Positions 25,145 to 34,047 of a stretch of DNA of 64,000 nucleotides are shown here, in pieces. The first letter of the stretch is position 1. Every line of letters begins with the position of its first letter. Source of the DNA: Bacillus sp. FJAT-45037. GTDB taxonomy: Bacteria > Bacillota > Bacilli > Bacillales > Bacillaceae_D. The notes beneath the pieces were generated by a model. It saw nothing but the letters and a program-made list of their open reading frames with translations, was not told the DNA's origin and did not search any database. A program made the position numbers and the translations under genes. The DNA lies in contig NZ_KZ454938.1 of the NCBI RefSeq assembly GCF_002797325.1, positions 1,376,267-1,440,266 on the forward strand, read 5' to 3'.

Positions 25145-26200
25145 CTACCTTCCCACCTTCTTCAACACTTCCTCTAGATCATCCGGCTTCAAAAATTCCA
25201 CCGGGGAAACGCCTTTCTCAAACGTAAAGGAATCCCCTTCGATCACAATCACGTACTTCCCATTTACTTTGGCAATGTGTAAACACTCTCCAAAGTCTGA
25301 TAGCATTGCTTTGACATCAATATGGTCCAGTTTTAGCTTTAACTCGATCTCTGGCTGGTGCTCGACGATCGGTGCAGATGCTTCAACGACTTGCTGCGGT
25401 GTCCACTTCTCTTGCATTTCACGAACAGGAGTATTTGACCATGCTTCAATAAACTCTTCTTCCTGCTGTCTTTCAGGAGTGGCTTCTTGATACGTTTCAG
25501 CGATATGTTGTTGGGCCATTTCGATCATCTGGTACTTAACAAGTTCTGGCATCGACTTATTATATTCAACGAATTTTAGGAAGTCTTCAAAGTATCTTGC
25601 GTGTGATGATTGATGAACTTTCAACTCCCACTCTTCTACTATTCCTTCTTCTGGCATATAAGGGTATTGAATCGACTTCATGTTTTTCGTTGTGATCGCT
25701 CGGTTAACATGATTGATTAATGTTTTTTCGTCTGTGATGCTTGCAACCTTCTGTTCAAAGTCACATTTTAGGATAAAGACAAAGGGATCATCCATGTATT
25801 TTGATAGCTTAGCACGTATAACAAGCAATGCCCCTCCACGAATGGCACTTGTGTCTGTATATGCACGTACGACTTCTTCACTTGCTTCTTTAAAAGCAGC
25901 TGACGACTCACTTAATCGAATCCGGTGAAATTGATTAAAATTTGGATTCGTATCTAAGTTATAACCAGGCTCAACAACGAACCTTCCTATTTTAGTCGGA
26001 ACATGATCTGATTTCGGGTTCTGTTCGACCTTTCTTTTAGCTACTTTCATTAATTCACCATCAAGAAATTCTTTTAAGGCATGTTGTTCATAGGCTGTTT
26101 GATCAAGGGTTTGGTAATGTTTATACGTTTTGGTCGCTTGTTCACCTGATCCTTCTACATTGACTACGAAAAATGATAAATACTGTATAGTAAAATCCAT
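25145..26200 (-). CDS. Conserved Bacillus protein, DUF3900-like
   Basis: A 351-residue soluble protein (MDFTIQYLSFFVVNVEGSG) without signal peptide or membrane segments. N-terminal part, RFVVEPGYNLDTNPNFNQFHRIR and a long helical middle resemble the DUF3900 family found in Bacillus, from memory. A C-terminal section from about 270 (IELKLKLDHIDVKAMLSDFG) may be separate. No function is known. Confidence 0.6.
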   Translation of the reverse strand: MDFTIQYLSFFVVNVEGSGEQATKTYKHYQTLDQTAYEQHALKEFLDGELMKVAKRKVEQNPKSDHVPTKIGRFVVEPGYNLDTNPNFNQFHRIRLSESSAAFKEASEEVVRAYTDTSAIRGGALLVIRAKLSKYMDDPFVFILKCDFEQKVASITDEKTLINHVNRAITTKNMKSIQYPYMPEEGIVEEWELKVHQSSHARYFEDFLKFVEYNKSMPELVKYQMIEMAQQHIAETYQEATPERQQEEEFIEAWSNTPVREMQEKWTPQQVVEASAPIVEHQPEIELKLKLDHIDVKAMLSDFGECLHIAKVNGKYVIVIEGDSFTFEKGVSPVEFLKPDDLEEVLKKVGR

Positions 26201-26362
26201 AAGTAACTCCTAACTTGTCATTTAATACGTCGATGATTCTTACGTATTATACCAAAACGTTCCCTTTGATGTCATACCGCAACTTCATTAAAAATGACGT
26301 GTTGAAGTATCTTTTTATGGGAATACAGAGTAACATATAAAGCATTGAAACGAGGGATTACT

Positions 26363-27253
26363 ATGTATAAAAAAGCAATGCTTATCTATAATGGGGCTGC
26401 AGGGAATAACGACTTAGCGTCCTCTTTAACAACAGCTGTAGCTGAACTTCACCCTTTTATAGATGAATTAACGCTATTAAAGACGAAGGCAAAAGGGGAT
26501 GCGGAGCGCTTTTGTTCTGAGCGAGGAGAAACACATGATCTCGTCATCATTATGGGAGGCGACGGTACGGTTCATGAATGTGTAAATGGTTTGATTCATT
26601 TAAATCACCCACCTGAAATCTTCATCCTACCTACAGGGACATGTAATGACTTTGCTCGTGCTTTAAACATTCCGTTAAAGTTAAATGCAGCATGTAAAGT
26701 TTTTTCAGACGCGAAAGCAAAGAAAGTTGATATTGGTTTGGTCAATGACCGTGCCTTTTCAAACTTTCTCGGTGTAGGTTTAATCACCAAAGCATCTGAA
26801 GGAACGAACTCCGACTTAAAAGGTAGTATCGGCAAATTTAGTTACTTCTTAAGCGCGCTTCAATCCCTACAAGGTGCTGCTCCTTTTTCTTACACTCTTC
26901 AAGTTGACGGTAAAACCATTCAGGATGAAGCGGTGATGATCTTGGCGATGAACGGTTATTTTCTTGGTACAACAAATTTATACCATGATCAAAGTAAGCT
27001 TGATGATGGCCAATTCGACCTATTCATCATACGTGAAGCTGGGCTCGGTTTACTCAAAAATCTATTCAATAAGGCGACCTCTTTAGAATGGCCGGAAGAA
27101 ATGGAAGGGATTGATCTATTCCAAGCCGATTCGTTCTCTCTTGACGTAACGAATAAAGAAGAAATCGATATAGATGGAGAAATTTATCTAGAGACCCCGG
27201 CTAAGGTGTCACTCAAAAACAAAGCTTTAACGTTTTTATCGTTTGAAGAGTAA
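26363..27253 (+). CDS. Diacylglycerol kinase-family lipid kinase
   Basis: A 296-residue DAGK catalytic-fold protein. The nucleotide-binding IIMGGDGTVHECVNGL lies around residue 60, with ILPTGTCNDFARAL following and KKVDIGLVNDRAF. ATG 26363 follows CGAGGG. It resembles YtlR/YerQ; the substrate may be diacylglycerol or another lipid. It is monocistronic with a hairpin terminator after it. Confidence 0.88.
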   Translation: MYKKAMLIYNGAAGNNDLASSLTTAVAELHPFIDELTLLKTKAKGDAERFCSERGETHDLVIIMGGDGTVHECVNGLIHLNHPPEIFILPTGTCNDFARALNIPLKLNAACKVFSDAKAKKVDIGLVNDRAFSNFLGVGLITKASEGTNSDLKGSIGKFSYFLSALQSLQGAAPFSYTLQVDGKTIQDEAVMILAMNGYFLGTTNLYHDQSKLDDGQFDLFIIREAGLGLLKNLFNKATSLEWPEEMEGIDLFQADSFSLDVTNKEEIDIDGEIYLETPAKVSLKNKALTFLSFEE

Positions 27254-27257
27254 GTGA

Positions 27258-27295
27258 AGCGAAAAGAAACTATGATTTATTCATGGTTTCTTTTC
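27258..27295 (+). terminator. Terminator of the lipid kinase gene
   Basis: AAAAGAAAC-TATGA-TTTAT-TCATG-GTTTCTTTTC hairpin with T-rich flank. Confidence 0.7.
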
Positions 27296-27405
27296 TATGA
27301 TTAGGTAATTCTATCTCATTACTCGGATTAACGTCTTTTCTTTTCCGACGTTTCTTGCTATACTCCCTCTAACAACAAAGTATGATTTTCATCGGAGGAA
27401 ATGAA

Positions 27406-27807
27406 ATGGGCATTCCAAAACCACTTGTGCAAGTGAATCAAATTTTTCTTTTAGTAACTATCGTCCTTAGCTGGCTTATCTCACCTTGGATATTAATGAT
27501 CCCTTTATTAGTCGGTGTGATGGCGTTATTGTTTAAATGGAATCTTATTATGGAGCTGTTTAAGCCACTACTTCGAAAACCTCATTCTAGTTATTATCCT
27601 GAGGACCCGGCGCAACAACGGTTTAACCAATGGATTGCGACGGTTTGCTTAGGACTCGCCATCGTCAGTTTCGTATTAGGTTTTCAACTTATGATGTTTA
27701 TATTAAGTGGCATGGTCGTACTCGCCGCTGGTTTAGCTTTTAGTGGCTATTGCATTGGATGCACAATTCGTTATCGTTATATAATGTGGAAGCATCAAAA
27801 AAACTGA
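27406..27807 (+). CDS. DUF4395 family membrane protein
   Basis: A 133-residue protein with four hydrophobic segments. The start MGIPKPLVQVNQ and the later RFNQWIA, and GYCIGCTIRYRY with the cysteine pair, match DUF4395 proteins. ATG 27406 follows GGAGGAAATGAA. The family is often linked to thiol or sulfur-transfer genes, but no such neighbour occurs here. Confidence 0.75.
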   Translation: MGIPKPLVQVNQIFLLVTIVLSWLISPWILMIPLLVGVMALLFKWNLIMELFKPLLRKPHSSYYPEDPAQQRFNQWIATVCLGLAIVSFVLGFQLMMFILSGMVVLAAGLAFSGYCIGCTIRYRYIMWKHQKN

Positions 27808-27842
27808 ACCCCATAGTGATGGGATTCAGTTTTTAATTTTGT
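27805..27842. terminator. Bidirectional terminator
   Basis: AAAACTGAA-CCCCAT-AGTG-ATGGG-ATTCAGTTTTT, between the convergent DUF4395 and fasciclin genes. Confidence 0.85.
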
Positions 27843-27862
27843 GTGACATCATTTTGTCCTTC

Positions 27863-28354
27863 TTACGGTACTAATACCGCGTCGATAACATGGATGACAC
27901 CATTTGATGTTTCAATATCCGCTGTGACGACATTTGCATTATTTACTTTTGTTGGATTCAGTGAAATCGTCACTTCTTTGTCTGCCAATGTTTTTGCTTT
28001 CATTCCGTCTTTAAGATCACTAGACAACACTTTACCTGGTACCACATGATACTGAAGAATCGTTGCTAAATCTTCTCGAGCTAATAATTCGTCCGCAGTA
28101 ATTCCAAGCTCTTTTAGCAACTTATCAAATGCTTCATCAGTTGGTGCGAATACAGTGAATGGCCCTTCACCTTTTAGAGCCTCTACAAGATTTGCTTTCT
28201 CTAGAGCTGCAGCTAAAGTGTTAAACTCACCTGCTGCTACCGCTGTATCGACGATATCTTTTGCATCAGAGTTCTCCGCAGCAAACCCTGTTGCAGAGAA
28301 TGTTACCATCATCATGAAAGCGAGTAACATCAACGTAATTTTTTTCTTACCCAT
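27863..28354 (-). CDS. Secreted fasciclin-domain protein
   Basis: 163 residues: a signal peptide ([17 protein letters not shown], cleavage near GFAAEN), then one fasciclin domain with the H1 motif [21 protein letters not shown] and terminal [15 protein letters not shown] 28354 follows AAGGAGG. Fasciclin domains mediate adhesion or ligand binding at the cell surface. Confidence 0.92.
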   Translation of the reverse strand: MGKKKITLMLLAFMMMVTFSATGFAAENSDAKDIVDTAVAAGEFNTLAAALEKANLVEALKGEGPFTVFAPTDEAFDKLLKELGITADELLAREDLATILQYHVVPGKVLSSDLKDGMKAKTLADKEVTISLNPTKVNNANVVTADIETSNGVIHVIDAVLVP

Positions 28355-28501
28355 TGGAAAAGCCTCCTTATTTATCATTTTTTTCTGAAGTTACATTAGG
28401 TACGACTTCTCTAACAAGCCACACCTCAACTATGTAAACTCTCAAACGTAGTATTCGTCCATTTATCATTTTTATTCCATTTATTAGATAAAAAATACAA
28501 A

Positions 28502-28672
28502 AAGAGACTAGGCGTAAGTGTTTTATCTAGCAAGAATCTGAAAAAGAATAGGCAATGCAAATATGCCGCTCCTGAAATATACTCCGCACCCTTAGGAGGT
28601 CTACGTATATTTCTTGCGCTAAATCAGCGCATTGTTCAGATTTTCATTTAAACACTTTCATCCCAGTCTCTT
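28502..28672. repeat. Large imperfect palindrome (about 170-base hairpin element)
   Basis: Successive arms pair across the whole interval: AAGAGACTAGG (28502-28512) with CCCAGTCTCTT (28662-28672); AAGTGTTT with AAACACTT; AATCTGAA (28535-28542) with TTCAGATT (28635-28642); CAATGC (28553-28558) with GCATTG (28629-28634); GAAATATAC (28574-28582) with GTATATTTC (28605-28613). A small side hairpin GCGCT-AAATC-AGCGC sits on one arm. It occupies most of the gap between two minus-strand genes. It may be a MITE-like repeat or a structured RNA. Confidence 0.75.
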
Positions 28673-28683
28673 CAAGGAAGTCA

Positions 28684-30513
28684 TCAATCTCTAGAAAATA
28701 ATTTCAACAGTCGCGACCAAAATGTCTTCTGTTCTACTACTTCCTCCTCGGTTTCCTCTTGTTTTTCATTTTTAATTCCATCTGTTTTAATGACAAATTG
28801 TACAGAGTTTACGTTTTCGTTTTTTGAAGAAACGAAGGATACGACTTCGAAATCTGATTTATCAAATTCCGCAATCATTCGATCTACTTCTTCTTGCATT
28901 TGAGCTGGTAAGTTATTTGTTGCTTTATATAATGTATTTGTGCCAATATGAAGCTCACTTGCTCCACTTTCTAAATCAGCAGTTCCGCCAGACAATTCAC
29001 CGATACCATTATGCAAACCCTCATAAGAACCCGAAAGTTGATCGACACCATTTGTGTAACTCATTAACCCCGAATGAAACTCGCCATAGCGCTCAGATAA
29101 TTGAGCAAACCCTTGTTGAAGTTGGGTAAATGAGTCCATACCATCCATGTTTTTTAGTGATGATGAAAGCCCATTAGCAATAGTTGATAGCGTGTTTCCC
29201 ATTTCCTTCGTTGACACGTTCACTTCTTGTAATGTCGCATCGACAGCATCAAAGCCTTCTCTAACGGCTGAATAGGTACCTCTTGCCTGTTGTGAAGCGG
29301 AATACGTTTCAATTAATTGGTCAACAACTACCGGGTCTGCCCCACTCGCATATAATTTTTGAATTTCTTCCTCGCTGATGTGATGTTCGGGTATAGCCTT
29401 CATCGCCTCATCTAATGTGTCGTATGCCTGAATATAATTTTCTCTTAATAAAGCTAATCCATCGGCCGTTTCATAAAGCCCGTCTGTTAGTTGCAATAGG
29501 CTTTCAGGTAAACTCTTCAATTCGGTAACGTTCATATCCTCTGAGATTTGAAGCGCGTGACTCATTTCAGAAAGAGCGTCGTTGATCGATGTTGAAGCAC
29601 TGATTAGTTCTGTCGATGAGCCAGCCAGCTCGCCTATTCCCTGTTTGTATTGACTTGAGCCGTCAAATAAACTCACAACACCATTGTTCAATTGTGATAC
29701 GCCAGCCATTAATTCAGCAACTCCATCATTAATCTCTTTGACTCCGTCTGATAGCGACGTAAGTTCACCCGTCATTTCGTCGATGTCTGGAGTATCAATC
29801 GCCATTGATGATGGAACAGCAGCAATCTCAATCCCATCAAACTCAAAATCTGTTACATCTACCGAAACAAACATTTCTTTTTCTTGTTCTGGCATGACAG
29901 TAAAAGTGATTTGCTTATTCTTCCCAACGTTCGCGATCATGCCGTCAGTTGTTTCAATCTCCCCGTAAATTCCGTGATGAAGCGTCATAGAGAGTTGTAC
30001 GATATAGTTTTCAAAAAATACTGGGTCGACATTTTTATTTGCTGAGGTTTGAATAGTAATTTGTAAGCGTCCGTTGCTTCCCGCAAGTTTTTCGTGCTCT
30101 ATTTCTTTCCCATCAAGTAAGTAAGATATATCAATATCCCATGGTAATTCACGTTGGTCTTCCAAGTTGCCCTGATAGTAGAATGTACTAGGCGCTGCAT
30201 CAATTTGGACTTCGTCATCTACTTGTTCAAGTTCGGATAGATCTGTTAGATTTTTCAATTCACTATAAGCACCATAGTCAACAATCATGCCAGATTCTTC
30301 GATTATTAATGTATTCACTACATAGATTTCATCTAGTTCCCCGTCATGTTGCATTGTTGCGTAAACGACTTCCTCTTTTGTAGACAAGGCCCCAATAGTC
30401 TTTTCCGCTTTCGCTGACTCCCTCGAGTGAATATCTGGAGCGGCATCAACTAAAAATGAGGGAATAATTATCACTGTTGCTAATGCAATGAGCGACATTC
30501 GTTTCATTTTCAT
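28684..30513 (-). CDS. Secreted xxxLxxG heptad-repeat protein partnering an MmpL exporter
   Basis: A 609-residue exported protein: signal peptide (MSLIALATVIIIPSFLVDAA), an N-terminal beta domain, then from about 245 long helical repeats of the xxxLxxG type (NDGVAELMAGVSQLNNGV, LSGSYEGLHNGIGELSGGT) as in YhgE/Pip-type proteins, and a basic tail (LLKLFSRD). I start at ATG 30513, eight bases after AAGGGG; the mmpL stop TGA lies within this spacer. Coexpression with the MmpL gene suggests a periplasm-like accessory arm of the exporter. Confidence 0.8.
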   Translation of the reverse strand: MKMKRMSLIALATVIIIPSFLVDAAPDIHSRESAKAEKTIGALSTKEEVVYATMQHDGELDEIYVVNTLIIEESGMIVDYGAYSELKNLTDLSELEQVDDEVQIDAAPSTFYYQGNLEDQRELPWDIDISYLLDGKEIEHEKLAGSNGRLQITIQTSANKNVDPVFFENYIVQLSMTLHHGIYGEIETTDGMIANVGKNKQITFTVMPEQEKEMFVSVDVTDFEFDGIEIAAVPSSMAIDTPDIDEMTGELTSLSDGVKEINDGVAELMAGVSQLNNGVVSLFDGSSQYKQGIGELAGSSTELISASTSINDALSEMSHALQISEDMNVTELKSLPESLLQLTDGLYETADGLALLRENYIQAYDTLDEAMKAIPEHHISEEEIQKLYASGADPVVVDQLIETYSASQQARGTYSAVREGFDAVDATLQEVNVSTKEMGNTLSTIANGLSSSLKNMDGMDSFTQLQQGFAQLSERYGEFHSGLMSYTNGVDQLSGSYEGLHNGIGELSGGTADLESGASELHIGTNTLYKATNNLPAQMQEEVDRMIAEFDKSDFEVVSFVSSKNENVNSVQFVIKTDGIKNEKQEETEEEVVEQKTFWSRLLKLFSRD

Positions 30514-30515
30514 TA

Positions 30516-32576
30516 TCATTTCCCCTTATAAAAGTTTGCTTTATACGTTGTTTTACGAATCAATGTATCTAACACCAACAGCATCGCTGGTAAGAAACAA
30601 ACGACCATCACAAAGGCGAGCAGAGCCCCTCTTCCTAGTAGTAAGCCGATGGAGGAAACAATCGGGTTCGTCGAGGTCACCCAAAGGATAAATCCAATGC
30701 TTGATAAAATCGACGCAGAAATTGAAATCGAAAACGTCTTTTCATCTAGCGTTTTTTTTATGGCTTGCATAGCTGGCATGACTCTTCGATGTTCTTTATA
30801 CGTTTCTGTAAATAAAATCGCATAATCAACCGTCGCCGCAAGTTGGACGGTGCTGATAATCAAATACCCTACAAAATCAAATGACGTATCTGTAAAATAA
30901 GGCACGGATAAGTTAATCCAAACAGCAGATTGGATCGTGAGCAGAAGAATCACTGGGATCGATACCGATTTAAACGTCAACATAAGAACAATTGCGATCG
31001 TAACGACAGTCATAACATTGACAAAGGTATTATCTTTTTGCACCGTGTTTTTTATGTCATATAACGTAACACTCTCACCAAGACTCAAATGTTGATCGCC
31101 GTAATAAGAAGCAGCTGCCTCCTGAACGTTTTCTACGATCGCAAAAGGAATATCACCCTCTTTGGCACTATTTGTGTTGATGATGATTCGGCTGTAGTTT
31201 TCTGAAAAGAAATCCTTCGTTATTGATTCTTCTAGATACTCAGGTGGGATCGCACTGCCGACGGTATTAACATAAGCAATCACATTCGTTACATGTGTAA
31301 TTTCTTCCAACTCTTCTACAAGCTCACCTTCTTTGACCAAATCGCCTTTAGGGACTAATAAAACAAGCGGTGTCGATTCCCCAAATGCTTCTTCAATGGC
31401 AATTAGATCAGCACCGGCCCTTGTTGACTCGGGCTGTTCGCCAAGACCATATGTAAAAGTCGTGTTACTTTGGGCTAAAAAGCTCGGTATAAGAATGGCT
31501 AAGACAATTATTAACGTCGGGAATCTGATTTTCATCACACGTGCCCCTAGTCCTTCAAAACTCGGAACAAAATTTCTATGCTCTGTTTTATCCATCCATT
31601 TATAAAGACATAAAGTTAAGGCAGGTAAGAATACCATCACACTTATAAAACTGAGGAGAATTCCTTTTACTAAATTCAAGCCTAGATCTGAGCCGATTTC
31701 AAAATTCATTAACATCAAAGCTGTGAAGCCAAAAAATGTCGTCGCAGCGCTTGCTGAAATGGCTGGAAATGATTGTTTCATCGCCAATTGCATCGCTTCT
31801 TCCGGATTAGACGTTTTCTTCCGGTAGTCTTGGAAACTATGAAGGAGAAAGATCGCATAATCCAGTGATACCGCAAGCTGCAAAATCGGTGCCACAGATT
31901 GAGTAACAAAGGATACTTCTCCGATGAAAATATTTGTTCCTAAGTTTATGAGAACAGAAACGCCAATCGCAATTAGGAAAAATAATGGTTCAATCCAAGA
32001 AGTTGTTGATAGGACAAGAATTAATATAATAATTGGAATGAGTAAGGCTGCGGCGTAAAATGATTCTGTACCAGCCATTTTTTGAGAAGTAGCAGTATTT
32101 AAAGCTTCACCAGCAATCGCACCATCACTCCCAATTAGTGCATAGATCTCATCTGTAATCGCAACTTCTTCCCCTGCATGGATACTGAGCGAAAACAGCG
32201 CCTTTCTGTCTTTATAATAAGCTTCGACGGTTTCTTGGTCTGCCACCTCGAGCGGTGTTTTTACATCTAAGACGTCATCTAACCACATCACATCCGTTAC
32301 CCCGTCAATCGTAGAAAGTGCCTCTTTCATCGCGAGAGCTTCCGGTAACGACACGTCATCAATCATTACTCTCGTATTCGGAACAGCGGAGCTAAACTCC
32401 GTTTCCATGATTTCAATCGCTCTTGTTGATTGAGCTTCGTCTGGCAAGTAATCGACCATATTATAATTAACAGACACAAAAAACTGCCCTATTATCGAAA
32501 GAACAGTAAGCAGAGAAAAAATTGTGACGATTGCTTTTTTATGTTTAATAATTAGTGCTGCAATACCTATAACCAT
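30516..32576 (-). CDS. MmpL/RND-family exporter
   Basis: A 686-residue protein with two sets of about six transmembrane helices, each set after a large extracellular loop (about 45-160 and 380-510). DYAIFLLHSF and DYAILFTETYKEHRR are the duplicated charged motifs in TM4 and TM10 that couple proton flux in MmpL/YdfJ/YdgH transporters. It may export lipids or hydrophobic compounds. A divergent TetR gene lies upstream and probably represses it. Confidence 0.9.
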   Translation of the reverse strand: MVIGIAALIIKHKKAIVTIFSLLTVLSIIGQFFVSVNYNMVDYLPDEAQSTRAIEIMETEFSSAVPNTRVMIDDVSLPEALAMKEALSTIDGVTDVMWLDDVLDVKTPLEVADQETVEAYYKDRKALFSLSIHAGEEVAITDEIYALIGSDGAIAGEALNTATSQKMAGTESFYAAALLIPIIILILVLSTTSWIEPLFFLIAIGVSVLINLGTNIFIGEVSFVTQSVAPILQLAVSLDYAIFLLHSFQDYRKKTSNPEEAMQLAMKQSFPAISASAATTFFGFTALMLMNFEIGSDLGLNLVKGILLSFISVMVFLPALTLCLYKWMDKTEHRNFVPSFEGLGARVMKIRFPTLIIVLAILIPSFLAQSNTTFTYGLGEQPESTRAGADLIAIEEAFGESTPLVLLVPKGDLVKEGELVEELEEITHVTNVIAYVNTVGSAIPPEYLEESITKDFFSENYSRIIINTNSAKEGDIPFAIVENVQEAAASYYGDQHLSLGESVTLYDIKNTVQKDNTFVNVMTVVTIAIVLMLTFKSVSIPVILLLTIQSAVWINLSVPYFTDTSFDFVGYLIISTVQLAATVDYAILFTETYKEHRRVMPAMQAIKKTLDEKTFSISISASILSSIGFILWVTSTNPIVSSIGLLLGRGALLAFVMVVCFLPAMLLVLDTLIRKTTYKANFYKGK

Positions 32577-32625
32577 GCACCCTTTCTTGTGTTATCAGCC
32601 AATTCACTTTATTATATAAACACGG

Positions 32626-32692
32626 TGTTGCTTATACAACAAACAGTTCATGTGCATTCGTCTATTTGACAACAGAACACGATATTCTGTTG
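32626..32692. promoter_or_regulatory. Palindromic operators between tetR and mmpL
   Basis: Two palindromes occur in the divergent promoter region: TGTTG-CTTATA-CAACA (32626-32641) and CAACAGAA-N7-TTCTGTTG (32670-32692), the second with perfect eight-base arms. Both share CAACA/TGTTG cores and are plausible sites for the adjacent TetR regulator. Confidence 0.55.
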
Positions 32693-32718
32693 GATTACAT
32701 AAAAAAAGGATGATATTT

Positions 32719-33285
32719 TTGACTTCTAAATTGGATCGTCGCAAGAAATATACACGCATGGTGCTGAAGGATAGCTTAATGATGTTATTAAAACAAAAGC
32801 AAATTTCTTCTATTACAGTGAAAGAAATTTGTGAACTAGCTGACATTAACCGTTCAACTTTCTACTCTCATTATTCGGATCAGTTTGATTTGCTCTATAG
32901 AATTGAAGAAGAAATATTAGAAGATATGAACCAAACACTTAGTCACTACAACTTTAATAAAGAGGAAGAAGCCCTTCAGATGACGGAAAAAATACTCGAG
33001 TATGTGGCGGAGAATCGTGATGTGTGTCAAACGCTGTTAAGTGAACACGGGGATACGAATTTTCAAAACAAGGTCATGATGATCACCTATGAATTTACGA
33101 TGAAAAGTTGGTTGGAGATTAATAAATCAGATCAAAAAGTTTCAGAATATATTAGTCTCTATGTCATAAGTGGAAGTCTACATGTCATTAAAAACTGGCT
33201 AAATAATGGTATGGACAAATCACCCAAGCAACTAGCAGAAATCATTAATGAATTCACAAATAACGGACTTGCATCATTACGATAG
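32719..33285 (+). CDS. TetR/AcrR-family regulator
   Basis: A 188-residue regulator: an N-terminal HTH with ITVKEICELADINRSTFYSHYSD, then an all-helical C-terminal domain of the TetR_C_7 type (FEMKSWLEIN-like stretch and GSLHVIKNWLNNGM). TTG 32719 (MTSKLDRRKKY) follows AAAGGATG; an upstream ATG 32710 lies inside the ribosome site. Divergent from mmpL, which it probably controls. Confidence 0.88.
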   Translation: MTSKLDRRKKYTRMVLKDSLMMLLKQKQISSITVKEICELADINRSTFYSHYSDQFDLLYRIEEEILEDMNQTLSHYNFNKEEEALQMTEKILEYVAENRDVCQTLLSEHGDTNFQNKVMMITYEFTMKSWLEINKSDQKVSEYISLYVISGSLHVIKNWLNNGMDKSPKQLAEIINEFTNNGLASLR

Positions 33286-33352
33286 TTAGGTTTTTTTCAC
33301 GAATTTTCTAGACTAATCAAATACAGGGGCTCTAAAATGTGAAACAAGAAAA

Positions 33353-33385
33353 AGAGACGATCATCGAATCGATTACCGTCCCTAC
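33353..33385. terminator. Convergent terminator
   Basis: GACGATCATCGA-ATCGATTACCGTC forms an imperfect stem, T-rich on both flanks, between tetR and the convergent glycosylase gene. Confidence 0.6.
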
Positions 33386-33396
33386 ATCACATTTTT

Positions 33397-33984
33397 TCAC
33401 CTTGAAATAAATCTATTTCCTGTTTCCCAAAATCTCCACGGATAATCTTTAGCCTCACCGCTATTATCAATTCCTATTCTTGGTCCTTCGGAAATTTCTT
33501 CTACAGGTCTTCCTTCTGCAATATAGAGGGGAGACTCGAAAAAACGTCTTCCGTAATCAGCTTTTGTAATGCCTAATGCTTGAGTTAATTTGCCTGGACC
33601 ACTCGTAAGATCTTGGTCGCGTTTTGCTTTAATGCGTCTTTTGTACATTGTCTCGATGCCTTCGATCGGCTCAACCGCACGGATGAGGATAGCTTCTGGG
33701 AATCCCTCTCCTCCACTCACGACATTGACTAAACAATGGGTATGCATCACATATGTGTATACAGATCCATTTGCCCCAAACATGATTTCTGTTCGCGGAG
33801 TGCGCCGGTTATTAAAACTGTGAGCTGCTTGATCCTTGGGCCCCATATAGGCTTCGGTTTCAACAATGTATCCTGAGACTCGTCCCTCTTCTGTTTGATG
33901 AACAAGTTTTTTTCCTAGAAGTGCTCGAGCTAATTCTAGTGTTGGTTGATCATAGAACGATGGGGGCAATAGGCGGTCATTCAT
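33397..33984 (-). CDS. 3-methyladenine DNA glycosylase (AAG/MPG type)
   Basis: A 195-residue alkylpurine glycosylase. LLGKKLVH, VETEAYMGPKDQAAHSF (active-site glutamate) and MFGANGSVYTYVMHTHCLVNVVSG are conserved. AAAGGAAG precedes the ATG. It excises alkylated purines in base excision repair. Equivalent to B. subtilis YxlJ. Confidence 0.93.
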   Translation of the reverse strand: MNDRLLPPSFYDQPTLELARALLGKKLVHQTEEGRVSGYIVETEAYMGPKDQAAHSFNNRRTPRTEIMFGANGSVYTYVMHTHCLVNVVSGGEGFPEAILIRAVEPIEGIETMYKRRIKAKRDQDLTSGPGKLTQALGITKADYGRRFFESPLYIAEGRPVEEISEGPRIGIDNSGEAKDYPWRFWETGNRFISR

Positions 33985-34011
33985 TTTTATATCTTCCTTT
34001 CTATTACTAAA

Positions 34012-34042
34012 AGCCCAAGCTCTGATTACAGAGCCTAGGCCT
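34012..34042 (-). terminator. Terminator of the yhfP-like gene
   Basis: AGGCCTAGGCTCTG-TAAT-CAGAGCTTGGGCT followed by TTTT on the minus strand. Confidence 0.8.
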
Positions 34043-34047
34043 CTTAT

